Shown here: piece after piece, positions 33,199 to 42,089 of the stretch
How positions within the stretch are numbered: position 1 is the stretch's first letter
How the letters are laid out: every line of letters starts with the position of its first letter
DNA from: Streptomyces omiyaensis
GTDB taxonomy: Bacteria; Actinomycetota; Actinomycetes; Streptomycetales; Streptomycetaceae
DNA: 64,000 bases
Assembly (NCBI RefSeq): GCF_014650895.1
Contig: NZ_BMVV01000021.1
Coordinates: 62,001 to 126,000 of the forward strand
Reading direction: 5' to 3'
Made by a program: the position numbers and the translations under genes
Notes under the pieces: model-generated
The model's input: only the letters and a program-made list of their open reading frames with translations
What the model was told of the DNA's origin: nothing
Database searches by the model: none

Positions 33199-34446
33199 GT
33201 GGACGGGGGCGGACGGAGCGACGCGGGGGCGCGGTCGGCGGCGCGGCGGGCGACGGGGGTGCTTGCCGGCTGTCTGACCGCGCCGGTCGGGCTGCTGTAC
33301 CTGCTGCTCGCGGGGGCGCCACTCGGGGCCTTTCTGCTGTGGCCGCGGACGCGGGCGCGCGCCTTCGGGGTGCTCGGCTCCGGTGCCCGCCGGCTCGCGG
33401 GGCTGGAGCGGAGGCGGCGGTCCCGGTTCTTCGGGGACCGGTTCCCCGAGGCGTACGGGGCCGGAACCGGGGACGGCCACGGGGCAGGGGCGTACGGGAC
33501 CGGGACCGGGGACGGCAACGAGGCCGGGGCGTACGGGACCGGGGACGGGGACCTCGTGCGGTATCTGGCGGTCAGGTCGTGGGCCGGGCTCGTCTGCGGG
33601 GTCGTGCTGGCACTGCTCGGCTTCGGCCTGGTGCTCGCGGGACTGCTGGTCACGGGAGTGGTGCGCGGGACCACCGGGGCGATGGAGCTGCTGCCGCAGC
33701 TGGTGCTCGAGGGCGTCCTGCTCTTCCTGGGGCTCCAGGGGCTGGCCGCGCTCACCGCGCTCGACACCCGTCTGGCCCGGGAGTGCTTCGGGCCCTCGGA
33801 GCGGGAGCTGCTGCGGCGCCGGATCGACGAGCTCTCGGTGAGCCGGGCGGCCGTCGTGCGGGCCGTGGACGGGGAGCGGCGGCGGATCGAGCGGGACCTC
33901 CACGACGGGGTGCAGCAGCGGCTGGTGGCGCTCGCCATGCTGATCGGGCGGGCGCGCCGGGGCGGCGGACGGGATCCGGAGCGGGCGGCGGACCTGCTGG
34001 GCCAGGCGCACCGGGAGGCCCAGGAGGTGCTGGCCGAACTCCGCAAGGTCGCCTGGCGGGTGTATCCGTCGGCACTGGACAGCCTCGGTCTCGAGGAGGC
34101 GCTGGGCGGGGTCGCGCAGCGGTGCGCGCTGCCGCTGCGGATCGCCTACGAGGTGACGGGGCCGCTCCCCCGCCCGGTGGAGACGGCCGCCTACTTCGTC
34201 GTCTCGGAGGCCGTCACCAACGCGGCCAAGCACGCGGCGGCCTCGGCCGTGTCGGTACGGGTCGCGGGGGCGCCCGGCGGCCCGCTGACCGTGCGGATCG
34301 AGGACGACGGCCGGGGCGGCGCGGATCCCGCGGGCAGCGGCCTGACCGGGCTGCGCGGACGGGTCGCCGCGCTCGACGGCGTCCTGAGCGTCGACAGCCC
34401 CCTCGGGGGACCCACCACCATCGTCGCGGAGCTGCCGTGCGTGTGA
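33199..34446 (+). CDS. NarL-type sensor histidine kinase
   Basis: The membrane sensor has about 415 residues. Hydrophobic segments VLAGCLTAPVGLLYLLLAG and GLVCGVVLALLGFGLVLAG flank a cytoplasmic or extracellular loop containing a Gly/Thr/Asp repeat (AYGTGTGDG twice with variants). The HisKA_3 box is ERRRIERDLHDGVQQRLVAL, with its phospho-His, and the ATP-binding region has VSEAVTNAAKHA and GLTGLRGRV. The start is uncertain: GTG codons at 33190, 33199 and 33259 are all in frame; I use 33199. It overlaps the response regulator gene by 10 bp, so the two are translationally coupled. Confidence 0.85.
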   Translation: MDGGGRSDAGARSAARRATGVLAGCLTAPVGLLYLLLAGAPLGAFLLWPRTRARAFGVLGSGARRLAGLERRRRSRFFGDRFPEAYGAGTGDGHGAGAYGTGTGDGNEAGAYGTGDGDLVRYLAVRSWAGLVCGVVLALLGFGLVLAGLLVTGVVRGTTGAMELLPQLVLEGVLLFLGLQGLAALTALDTRLARECFGPSERELLRRRIDELSVSRAAVVRAVDGERRRIERDLHDGVQQRLVALAMLIGRARRGGGRDPERAADLLGQAHREAQEVLAELRKVAWRVYPSALDSLGLEEALGGVAQRCALPLRIAYEVTGPLPRPVETAAYFVVSEAVTNAAKHAAASAVSVRVAGAPGGPLTVRIEDDGRGGADPAGSGLTGLRGRVAALDGVLSVDSPLGGPTTIVAELPCV

Positions 34447-35081
34447 TCCTGGCCGAGGACTCGACCCTGCTGCGGGAGGGGCTCGCCCGCCTGCTCGCGG
34501 AGGAGGGGCACGAGGTCGTCGGGGCGTTCGGGGACGCGGTGGGGCTGGTCGCCGCGGCGGAGGCGCTCCGCCCCGACGTGGCCGTCGTGGACATCCGGAT
34601 GCCGCCGACCCACACCGACGAGGGCCTGCGGGCGGCCGTCGAGATCCGCGAACGGCTGCCGGGGACCGGCGTCCTGGTCCTCTCGCAGCACGTCGAGCGC
34701 AGCTACGCGGCCCGGCTGCTCGCGGCCGGCGCGGAGCGGGTCGGCTATCTGCTGAAGGACCGGGTGGCGCAGGTCGAGGAGTTCCTGGACGCGCTGGAGC
34801 GGATCCACTCGGGCGGCGCGGCGATCGACCCGGAGGTCGTCCGGCAGCTGGTGGTCCGCAGCGCGCACGCCGATCCGCTGGCCCGGCTGACCCCGCGCGA
34901 GCGGGAGGTGCTCCAGGTCCTCGCGGAGGGCTGCACCAACACGGCCATCGCGCGGCGGCTGCACCTGTCGCTGAGCGCGGTGGAGAAGCACCTCAACGCG
35001 GTCTTCGACAAGCTGGAGCTGCGGGGCGCCGAGGGCCACAGCCCCCGGATCCTCGCGGTGCTGCGCTATCTGGAGGCGTGA
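34437..35081 (+). CDS. NarL/LuxR-type response regulator
   Basis: The 214-residue regulator has a receiver domain (VRVILAEDSTLLREGL, phospho-Asp in VAVVDIRMPPTHTDEG, Lys in YLLKDRV) and a LuxR-type helix-turn-helix (LTPREREVLQVLAEGCTNTA, LSLSAVEKHLNAVFDKL). The start GTG 34437 lies inside the end of the kinase gene. It is the cognate partner of that kinase; targets are unknown. Its last 16 bp overlap the 3' end of the convergent gene. Confidence 0.93.
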   Translation: MRVILAEDSTLLREGLARLLAEEGHEVVGAFGDAVGLVAAAEALRPDVAVVDIRMPPTHTDEGLRAAVEIRERLPGTGVLVLSQHVERSYAARLLAAGAERVGYLLKDRVAQVEEFLDALERIHSGGAAIDPEVVRQLVVRSAHADPLARLTPREREVLQVLAEGCTNTAIARRLHLSLSAVEKHLNAVFDKLELRGAEGHSPRILAVLRYLEA

Positions 35082-36301
35082 CCCCCGCCCCGTCCGCCGC
35101 GGGCCCGGGCCGGGTGGCCCGTGAGGAGGGCGTGCAGGCGCAGCAGGGCGCGCTCGTCGCCGAAGCCGCCCGCCTTGACGACGACCGGGACGCGGGGGAC
35201 GCCCGCGGGCCCGGTGAGGGTGCCGCGGGCGACGCCGGGCTCGGGCTCGTCGTGGAGGTCGATGCCGTGGGCGCCGAGGGCCCGCAGCACGGCCTCGGCG
35301 GTCTCCCCGCCGGTGAGGACGAGCCCGTCGAAGGGGGCGCGGCCGGCCAGTTCCGCCACGGAGGCGGCGAGGAGCCGGGTCGACCCGGCCGGTCCGGGGC
35401 GGCGCTCGTGGGGCGTGTGGAGGATGCGCACGGGGGCGTCGGCGGCGAGCAGGCGGGCCGCGGTGTCGGCAGGGTCGGCGGTGCCGTCGGTGTCGGCACA
35501 GACCGCGCCCGGCTCGGCGGCGAGCAGGGCGAGCTGGCGCCGGGTGGCGGGGTTGGCGCTGCCGACGACGGTCAAGGGCCTCCGGGCGAGCGGGAGTTCA
35601 CCGGCCGGACCGGCGGATCCCGGGAGCGCGTGGTGGCGGGCGAGGGCGGCGGCCAGTCCCGGCGAGCCGACCCAGAGGACGGCCCGGTGGTCGGGGACGG
35701 CGGCGACGATCCGGTCCAGGTCGGCGTCGGTGGCGGCGGAGCAGGCGAAGAGGCCGCCGCGCGCGAGGAGTTCGGGCAGGAGCCCGGTCCGGCCGGGTGC
35801 GACGGGGACGGCGTCCGGCAGGAGCCGGGCGAGGTCGGCGGTGCGGACGGGGTGGGCGGGGTCGCGGGCGAACTCGCTCTCGTCGACCCGCACTCCGCGG
35901 ACGTACTGCACGCCTTCGAGGGTGGTGCGGCCCTCGGCCGGGAAGGCGGGGGCGATCACCACCGCCCGCCGCCCCGAGCCCTCCCGGGCGGCGTGGAGCT
36001 CGGCGGCCACGTGGCCGCGCAGGGTCGAGTCGACGGTCTTCAGGAGCAGCCCCGCGCCGGACAGGGCGCGGGCCGCCTCCCGGGTGCGGCGCGCGGCCCC
36101 GGCCTCGTCCAGGAGCCGGCTGCCGAGGTCGACGGCGAGGACGCCGTCCTCCCGCCCGTGGCCGGCGAGCGGACCGCCGGAGAGGAGCACCCGGGCCGGA
36201 AGGCCGGCCCGGCGGAAGGGTGCCGCGCCGTCCCCCGCGCTGGTCAGGTCGTCGGCGAGGACGGCGACGCGGGGCGGGACGACGGGCGGGGCGACGGGCA
36301 T
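35066..36301 (-). CDS. Four-carbon acid sugar kinase-family protein (DUF1537-like)
   Basis: The 411-residue protein starts at ATG 36301 after GAGGAAG. The N-terminal part reads RVAVLADDLTSAGDGAAPFR and LLLKTVDSTLRGHVAAEL, the substrate-binding half of OtnK/DtnK-like kinases. The C-terminal nucleotide-binding half has GLVLTGGETAEAVLRALG and VVVKAGGFGDERALL. The family phosphorylates C4 sugar acids such as threonate or erythronate. It usually accompanies a dehydrogenase (PdxA2/LtnD-type) and an aldolase; none is adjacent here, so the physiological role is unclear. Confidence 0.83.
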   Translation of the reverse strand: MPVAPPVVPPRVAVLADDLTSAGDGAAPFRRAGLPARVLLSGGPLAGHGREDGVLAVDLGSRLLDEAGAARRTREAARALSGAGLLLKTVDSTLRGHVAAELHAAREGSGRRAVVIAPAFPAEGRTTLEGVQYVRGVRVDESEFARDPAHPVRTADLARLLPDAVPVAPGRTGLLPELLARGGLFACSAATDADLDRIVAAVPDHRAVLWVGSPGLAAALARHHALPGSAGPAGELPLARRPLTVVGSANPATRRQLALLAAEPGAVCADTDGTADPADTAARLLAADAPVRILHTPHERRPGPAGSTRLLAASVAELAGRAPFDGLVLTGGETAEAVLRALGAHGIDLHDEPEPGVARGTLTGPAGVPRVPVVVKAGGFGDERALLRLHALLTGHPARARGGRGGGHASR

Positions 36302-36937
36302 CGGGGGCTTCCTCGGGTCGTACGGGCGCGGCCGGCGCGCGGTGGTGCACCACCCTCGCCCGCACGGCCCGCCCCGTCCAGTGCGGCCCGCCGCGCCGGG
36401 GCGCGGGGAGCGGCCCCGGTTCTGCGGGCGGCGGGGCCGGGGGCACCGGTACCGCGGGACGGGAACGACGGGGCGACCAGCATGCGGAGACTCCCTCGGG
36501 ACAGGGGTGAGTCGGCTGCTCGGCAGGGGCCAGGGGCGGGCAGGGGGAACTACCCTCAAGATCACCGAGCGCCTTCCGACGCTAACCGGACGGACCCCCG
36601 CCGCCCCGGCAGGACACACGGCACGGCGCCCCTCCGGAGAACCGCTCACCATTTCGGCCGAGCGCGCCCCGCCGCCACCGGGCGGCCCGAGGCTCCCCCG
36701 GTACGGCCCCGGTACGCCTGCGGTACGCCCCCGGGCGCAGGGCCGGCGGCACGGCCCCGTACCGTCCCCGGACGCGGAGTCCGCCGCACGGGACTCCCCG
36801 TCCCCGTCACCCCCGTGGCTCCCCGTGGCCCCGGCACCACCCGGAGCCACCCCGCGGCTCCGGGGCAGTCGACATCACAGCCGTCGCCCTCCGGCCGCCC
36901 TGGCCAGGGTCGCGGGGCACCTGGCAGGATCGCAGAC
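36302..36937. other. 636-bp intergenic region upstream of the TAXI gene
   Basis: No convincing gene was found; frames that stay open lack ribosome sites and known motifs. The sequence is Pro/Arg/Gly-codon-like GC-rich DNA. Its one ordered element is a trio of CGGTACG heptamers at 36699-36727. It should contain the promoters of both the kinase (leftward) and TAXI (rightward) genes. Confidence 0.55.
36699..36727. promoter_or_regulatory. Three CGGTACG heptamers at 11-bp period
   Basis: Identical CGGTACG heptamers start at 36699, 36710 and 36721, separated by 4 bp each. Direct heptamers in 11-bp phase are the layout bound by SARP and PhoP/OmpR-type winged-helix regulators. They lie 211 bp upstream of the TAXI start. 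The regulator is unknown; GluR, an OmpR-type protein encoded 2.5 kb away, is one candidate. Confidence 0.4.
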
Positions 36938-37936
36938 ATGTTCGCCTCGCTCAGCCGTGCCGCCCGCCGCCGCGTCCTCGCGCTCGCGGCCGCGCTGCTC
37001 GCGGTGTGCGGGGTGCTGCTGTGGTGGCTCGCGCCCTTCGGGAGCTCGACGCCCAGCGGCTCCGTCACCTTCAGCACCGGGGTCCCCACCGGCGTCTACC
37101 AGCGCTACGGCGTGCTGCTGAAGCAGGCCATGGCCAAGGAGCTCCCGGACGTCACCATCACCCTGAAGGACAGCGAGGGCTCCCAGCAGAACCTGGCGCG
37201 GGTCGCCTCCGGCGAGGCCGATTTCACCGTGGCGACCGCCGACGCCGTGGCGCAGTACATCCGCGACCGCCGGCCCGGCTTCGAGCGGCTGCGCGGCTGC
37301 GCCCGGCTCTACGACGACTACGTCCAGCTGGTCGTCCGCAAGGGCTCGGCCATCCAGACCGTCTCCGACCTGCGCGGACTGCGCGTCGGCGTCGGTCAGG
37401 ACGGTTCGGGCGTCCGGCTGATAGCGGACCGGGTCCTCGCGGCGGCGGGGCTCACGCCGTCCCGGGACGTGACCGCGGTGCCGGTCGGCATCGACTCGAT
37501 GCCCCAGATGCTGGAGAGCGGCTCCCTGGACGCCTTCTTCTGGTCCGGCGGGCTGCCGACCCAGGCCGTGCAGACGCTGTCGGAGCGGACCCCGGTCCGG
37601 CTGGTCCCGATGGACGCCCCGCTCGTGGAGGCGCTGCGGGACGTCGGCGAGTCGACCCGGCACTACCGCTCCGCGGTGATACCGGCCGACGCCTACGCGG
37701 CCGCCCAGGACGGGCAGCGGGTGGAGACGCTGGCGGTGGCGAACCTGATGGTGACGACCGTCGAGGCCGATCAGGACCTGGTGGAGGGGTTCACCCGCTC
37801 GGTGATCGACAGCCGGGACGGCATCGGCAGCAAGGTGCACCCGGCCCAGCTGGTGGACCTGCGGACGGCCGTCTACACCGAACCCCTCACCCTCCACGAC
37901 GGCGCCCGGCGCTACTACCGCTCGGTCAAGCCCTGA
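36938..37936 (+). CDS. TAXI-family TRAP-type solute-binding protein
   Basis: The 332-residue protein starts MFASLSRAARRRV and has a hydrophobic anchor (VLALAAALLAVCGVLLWWL), then the TAXI motif SGSVTFSTGVPTGVYQRYG. It continues with SEGSQQNLARVASGEADFTV and DLRGLRVGVGQDGSG, typical of this binding-protein fold. The cysteine in LLAVC is not a good lipobox, so it is either a signal peptide or a membrane anchor. TAXI proteins usually feed TRAP transporters; one from Thermus was crystallised with glutamate. No TRAP permease gene is in this window. It is convergent with gluK, which is part of the glutamate locus. Confidence 0.88.
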   Translation: MFASLSRAARRRVLALAAALLAVCGVLLWWLAPFGSSTPSGSVTFSTGVPTGVYQRYGVLLKQAMAKELPDVTITLKDSEGSQQNLARVASGEADFTVATADAVAQYIRDRRPGFERLRGCARLYDDYVQLVVRKGSAIQTVSDLRGLRVGVGQDGSGVRLIADRVLAAAGLTPSRDVTAVPVGIDSMPQMLESGSLDAFFWSGGLPTQAVQTLSERTPVRLVPMDAPLVEALRDVGESTRHYRSAVIPADAYAAAQDGQRVETLAVANLMVTTVEADQDLVEGFTRSVIDSRDGIGSKVHPAQLVDLRTAVYTEPLTLHDGARRYYRSVKP

Positions 37937-37978
37937 GCCGTACGGGCTCCGCCCCGCCCCACCCGCACGGTCCCTGAC

Positions 37979-38027
37979 GATCGGCGATCGGCGATCAGCG
38001 ATCAGCGATCAGCGATCAGCGATCAGC
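37979..38027. repeat. Heptamer tandem array (GATCRGC)x7
   Basis: Seven head-to-tail 7-bp units run from 37979 to 38027: two GATCGGC followed by five GATCAGC. The array covers the last three codons and the stop of gluK (38016-38018) and lies 42 bp after the TAXI gene stop. Confidence 0.95.
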
Positions 38028-39413
38028 CGGTGCGTACCGCGGGACCGTGACCGTCACGCGCAGTCCGTGCGGCTCGTTCGGGGCGAAGGCGATCCCCCCG
38101 CCGGTGGCGGTGAGCAGGACGCGGGCGATGGAGAGGCCGAGGCCCGAGCCCTTGACGTTCTGGTGGCGGCCGGAGCGCCAGAAGCGGTCCCCGACGCGGC
38201 TCAGCTCCTCCTCGGTGAGGCCGGGCCCGAGGTCGGCGACCACCACCTCGACGCCGTCGCGTCCCGGGAGGACCCGCACGGTCACCCGCTCGCCCTCCGG
38301 CGTGAACTTCAGCGCGTTGTCGACGACCGCGTCCAGGGCGCTGGAGAGCGCCACCGGGTCCGCCCAGCCGGTGGCCGCCCCGCACTCCCCGACCAGCCGG
38401 ACGCCCTTGGCGTCGGCGACCGGCCGCCAGGAGGCGATCCGCTCGGCGGCGAGGGCGCCGACGTCGGTGAGCCGCAGGTCGGCGGCGGCGTGCTCGGCGA
38501 GGGCGAGGTCGAGCAGGTCGTCGAGGACCTGGGCGAGCCGCTTGCCCTCGGTGCGCACGGAGGCGATCTCCTCGTTCCCCTCGGGGAGTTCGAGGGCGAG
38601 CAGCTCGATGCGGAGCAGCAGCGCGGCGAGCGGGTTGCGGAGCTGGTGGGAGGCGTCGGCGACGAAGGCCCGCTGCTGTTCGAGGGATTCCTCGACGTGG
38701 TCGGCCATCTCGTTGAACGAGCGGGCGAGACGGCGCAGTTCGGGCGGTCCGCCGGCCTCGGCGACCCGGGAGTTCATCCGGCCGGTGGCGATGTCGTGGG
38801 TGACGCCGTCCAGGACCCGGACCGGGCGCAGGACCCAGCCGGTGAGGCGGACGGCGGCGCCGACGGCGAGCAGCATGGCGGCGGCCTCGCCCGCGAAGAT
38901 CACCAGCCAGCCGCGCAGGATGCGGGCGCGGAGCTCGCCGGTGGGCGAGTCGGTGACGACGACGGCGACGACGTCCCCGTCGCGGACGACCGGGGAGGCG
39001 ATGGTGAGGCGGGCGTGCGGCTGCCAGGGCCAGACCTGCGGCGGGTCGTGGCTGCGGCGGCCGAGCAGCGACTCGTTGAAGGCCCGGCGGCCCTCCCCTT
39101 CGTACGGGACGACCCAGTCCTCGGGGGCGGCGGCCATGGCGCGGTTGTCGCGGTAGAAGATGCCGGCCCGGATGCCGTAGACGTCGTGGTAGCTGGCGAG
39201 CTCGCCGCTGAGGGTGGTGCGGCGTTCGTCGCTGCCGCTGGCGGGGTCGCCGACGAACTGGGCGAGGGCGGCGAAGCGGGCGGCGTCGTCGAGGCGGTCG
39301 ACCACGACCCGCTGCTGCTGGGCGGCGGCGAGGCTGGCGGCGAGCGGGAAGCCGAGGGCGAGCAGGACCCCGGCCATCAGGACGATGAGCAGGGGGAGGA
39401 GGCGGGTGCGCAC
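38016..39413 (-). CDS. gluK: Glutamate-responsive sensor histidine kinase GluK
   Basis: The 465-residue sensor has two membrane segments (LLPLLIVLMAGVLLALGFP and LVIFAGEAAAMLLAVG) flanking an extracellular domain of about 140 residues. A HAMP domain, the H-box FVADASHQLRNPLAALL with its phospho-His, and the ATPase motifs VVDNALKFTPEG and GSGLGLSIARVLL follow. By gene order with gluABCD it corresponds to GluK of S. coelicolor, reported to sense glutamate with GluR. The start is GTG 39413, 18 bp after the gluR stop. Its final codons are made of a heptamer repeat. Confidence 0.85.
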   Translation of the reverse strand: MRTRLLPLLIVLMAGVLLALGFPLAASLAAAQQQRVVVDRLDDAARFAALAQFVGDPASGSDERRTTLSGELASYHDVYGIRAGIFYRDNRAMAAAPEDWVVPYEGEGRRAFNESLLGRRSHDPPQVWPWQPHARLTIASPVVRDGDVVAVVVTDSPTGELRARILRGWLVIFAGEAAAMLLAVGAAVRLTGWVLRPVRVLDGVTHDIATGRMNSRVAEAGGPPELRRLARSFNEMADHVEESLEQQRAFVADASHQLRNPLAALLLRIELLALELPEGNEEIASVRTEGKRLAQVLDDLLDLALAEHAAADLRLTDVGALAAERIASWRPVADAKGVRLVGECGAATGWADPVALSSALDAVVDNALKFTPEGERVTVRVLPGRDGVEVVVADLGPGLTEEELSRVGDRFWRSGRHQNVKGSGLGLSIARVLLTATGGGIAFAPNEPHGLRVTVTVPRYAPADR

Positions 39414-39431
39414 GGGCGGGGCGGCCGGGGG

Positions 39432-40154
39432 TTACGCGGCCGGGACGACCAGGCGGTAGCCGACGCCCCGCACGGTCTCGATCAGGGCGGGCATGCGCAG
39501 CTTGGCGCGGAGCGAGGCGACGTGCACCTCCAGGGTGCGGCCGGTCCCCTCCCAACTGGTCTGCCAGACGTCGGAGATGATCTGCTCGCGGCGGAAGACG
39601 ACGCCGGGCCGCTGGGCCAGGAGGGCGAGCAGGTCGAACTCCTTGCGGGTGAGGGCGACGGGCTCGCCGTCGACGCTGACGCGCCGGGTGGGCAGCTCCA
39701 CGGCGACGGCGCCGAGGCGGAGCACGGTCCCCTCGGCGGCGGAGCCCGTGCCCCCGGCGGTGTCGTCGCCGGCGGGGCCGCTGGTGCGCCGGGAGACGGC
39801 GTGGATGCGGGCGAGCAGTTCGCCGGTGTCGTAGGGCTTGACGACGTAGTCGTCGGCGCCCAGATTGAGGCCGTGGATCCGGGAGCGCACGTCGCTGCGG
39901 GCGGTCACCATGATCACCGGGGTGGTGGTGAGCTTCCGGATGCGGGCGCAGACCTGGTAGCCGTCGAGGTCGGGGAGACCGAGGTCCAGCAGGATCACGC
40001 CGTACGAGGGCCGCTCGCCCTGTGCGGTGGGGAGGACGGCCTGGAGGGCCTCCTCGCCGTTGCGGGCGTGGGTGACGGCGAAGCCGTGCCGGGCGAGGAT
40101 CGCCGAGAGGGCCGCGGCGACGTGGTCGTCGTCCTCGACGAGCAGCAGTCGCAT
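39432..40154 (-). CDS. gluR: OmpR-type response regulator GluR
   Basis: The 240-residue regulator starts MRLLLVEDDDHVAAALSAI at ATG 40154. The phospho-Asp is in VILLDLGLPDLDGY and the conserved Lys in YVVKPYDTGELL. A Gly/Thr/Ala linker leads to a winged-helix DNA-binding domain with LTRKEFDLLALLAQRPG and TLEVHVASLRAKL. It is the first gene of gluR-gluK and divergent from gluABCD across 261 bp, the arrangement described in S. coelicolor, where GluR controls glutamate uptake. Confidence 0.88.
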   Translation of the reverse strand: MRLLLVEDDDHVAAALSAILARHGFAVTHARNGEEALQAVLPTAQGERPSYGVILLDLGLPDLDGYQVCARIRKLTTTPVIMVTARSDVRSRIHGLNLGADDYVVKPYDTGELLARIHAVSRRTSGPAGDDTAGGTGSAAEGTVLRLGAVAVELPTRRVSVDGEPVALTRKEFDLLALLAQRPGVVFRREQIISDVWQTSWEGTGRTLEVHVASLRAKLRMPALIETVRGVGYRLVVPAA

Positions 40155-40415
40155 GGTCGTCTCCTCTCGTTCGCCGGGGCGCCCCGGGCCGGGGCATGAA
40201 CGCCCATGAATGCCGATCACGGACGTCTCAGTCAAGTGCCACCCTGCGGACCGTCCGCTTCCGTTATCCAGCCGGTACGGCGTCCCTGGTCACCTTCACC
40301 CAGGGTGGCCGTCCGTGGCCTTATCGTTATCCTCAATTTCCGCTCAGATGTGATGACGGTCATCCGAACGTGTCTCTAGTGTCCTCCCAACCGAGGAGGA
40401 CGGAGCAAGAGGCCG

Positions 40416-41201
40416 ATGAGCGGAGTGGCAGTGTCCAAGGACAACGAGGACGCCCCCCGGGCCCAGGAGGACCTGGTCGTCCTGTCCGGAGTGAACAAGC
40501 ACTTCGGCGCGCTGCACGTGCTGCAGGACATCGACCTCACGATCGGCCGCGGTGAAGTCGTCGTCGTCATCGGGCCGTCGGGGTCCGGCAAGTCGACGCT
40601 GTGCCGCACGATCAACCGCCTGGAGACGATCGACGCGGGAACGATCACGATCGACGGAAAGCCGCTGCCCGCGGAGGGCAGGGAACTGGCCCGGCTGCGG
40701 TCGGACGTCGGCATGGTCTTCCAGTCCTTCAATCTCTTCGCGCACAAGACCGTGCTCGAGAACGTGATGCTGGGTCAGGTCAAGGTCCGCCGGACGGCGA
40801 AGGGCGAGGCCGAGGCCAAGGCCCGGGCCCTGCTGGAGCGGGTGGGCGTGGCCGCGCAGGCCGACAAGTACCCGGCGCAGCTCTCCGGCGGCCAGCAGCA
40901 GCGCGTGGCGATCGCCCGCGCGCTGGCCATGGGACCGAAGGTGATGCTCTTCGACGAGCCGACCTCGGCCCTGGACCCGGAGATGATCAACGAGGTCCTG
41001 GAGGTCATGCAGCAGCTGGCCCGGGAAGGCATGACGATGGTGGTCGTGACGCACGAGATGGGCTTCGCCCGCTCCGCCGCGGACCGCGTCGTCTTCATGG
41101 CCGACGGCAGGATCGTCGAACAGGCCACCCCCGAGGAGTTCTTCAGCAACCCGCGCAGCGACCGGGCGAAGGACTTCCTCTCCAAAATCCTGCACCACTG
41201 A
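40416..41201 (+). CDS. gluA: Glutamate ABC transporter ATP-binding protein
   Basis: The 261-residue ATPase has Walker A GPSGSGKST, the Q-loop MVFQSFNLFAHKTV, signature LSGGQQQRVAIARAL, Walker B VMLFDEPTSALDP and a switch His in VVTHEMGF. It belongs to the polar amino acid (GlnQ-like) subfamily and powers uptake through GluC and GluD. The start ATG 40416 follows AAGAGG. It is the first gene of gluABCD, divergent from gluR-gluK. Positively charged, it should act at the cytoplasmic side of the membrane complex. Confidence 0.95.
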   Translation: MSGVAVSKDNEDAPRAQEDLVVLSGVNKHFGALHVLQDIDLTIGRGEVVVVIGPSGSGKSTLCRTINRLETIDAGTITIDGKPLPAEGRELARLRSDVGMVFQSFNLFAHKTVLENVMLGQVKVRRTAKGEAEAKARALLERVGVAAQADKYPAQLSGGQQQRVAIARALAMGPKVMLFDEPTSALDPEMINEVLEVMQQLAREGMTMVVVTHEMGFARSAADRVVFMADGRIVEQATPEEFFSNPRSDRAKDFLSKILHH

Positions 41202-41255
41202 GCGAGTCGACGACCTAGTCTTCGCAACTCACCGCTATCCAAGGGACGTTCACCC

Positions 41256-42077
41256 ATGAAGCTTCGCAACGCCTCCGCGGCCGCCGCGGCCGCCGTCGTC
41301 CTCGCCCTGACCGCCACCGCCTGTGGCACCGGCTCGGACTCCGGCAGCAACGGCGACAAGATCACCATCGGCATCAAGTTCGACCAGCCGGGCCTCGGCC
41401 TGAAGACCCCGGACGGCTCGTACGCCGGCTTCGACGTCGACGTCGCCAAGTACGTCGCCAAGGAGCTGGGTTACGACGAGGGCAAGATCACCTGGAAGCA
41501 GGCCCCGTCCGCCGAGCGCGAGAACCTCATCAAGAACGGCGACGTGAAGTTCGTCGTCGCGAGCTACTCGATCAACGAGAAGCGCCTGAAGGAGGTCGAC
41601 TTCGCGGGTCCGTACTTCCTGACCCACCAGGACCTGCTGGTCCGTGCCGACGACACCTCGATCACCAAGGTCGAGGACCTCAACTCCAAGAAGCTCTGCT
41701 CGGTCACCGGCTCGACCTCCGCGCAGAACGTCAAGGAGAAGCTGGCCCCGCAGGCCGACCTCCAGCAGCTCGGCGGCTACTCCGAGTGCCTGACCGGCCT
41801 GGAGAACAAGGCCGTCGACGCCCTCACCACGGACGCCTCCATCCTCGCGGGCTACGCCTCGCAGAAGGAGCACCAGGGCAAGTTCAAGCTCGCGGGCCTC
41901 TCGATGAGCGACGAGAACTACGGCATCGGCCTCAAGAAGGGCGACTCCGACCTCAAGGGCAAGATCAACAAGGCCCTGGAGAAGATGGTGTCCGACGGCA
42001 CCTGGGACAAGCTCGTGAAGCAGCACTTCGGCCCGTCCGGCTACAAGAACGAGCCGGCCCCGAAGATCGCGGGCTGA
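41256..42077 (+). CDS. gluB: Glutamate-binding lipoprotein
   Basis: The 273-residue solute-binding protein begins MKLRNASAAA and has a lipobox LTATAC with the lipidated Cys at residue 23. The binding domain shows GIKFDQPGLGLKTPDGSYAG, FDVDVAKYVAKELG and REN-type motifs of the amino acid-binding (SBP_bac_3) family, whose Arg and Asp residues hold the amino group and carboxylate of glutamate. It delivers glutamate to GluCD. It lies 54 bp after gluA; a hairpin separates it from gluC, which may favour extra GluB over the permeases. Confidence 0.95.
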   Translation: MKLRNASAAAAAAVVLALTATACGTGSDSGSNGDKITIGIKFDQPGLGLKTPDGSYAGFDVDVAKYVAKELGYDEGKITWKQAPSAERENLIKNGDVKFVVASYSINEKRLKEVDFAGPYFLTHQDLLVRADDTSITKVEDLNSKKLCSVTGSTSAQNVKEKLAPQADLQQLGGYSECLTGLENKAVDALTTDASILAGYASQKEHQGKFKLAGLSMSDENYGIGLKKGDSDLKGKINKALEKMVSDGTWDKLVKQHFGPSGYKNEPAPKIAG

Positions 42078-42089
42078 CCTCGCCCCTCA

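Noticed and set aside
40273..40279. Single CGGTACG heptamer between gluR and gluA as a GluR site
   Set aside because: Only one copy, and CGGTACG is common in this DNA; without phasing it carries no weight.
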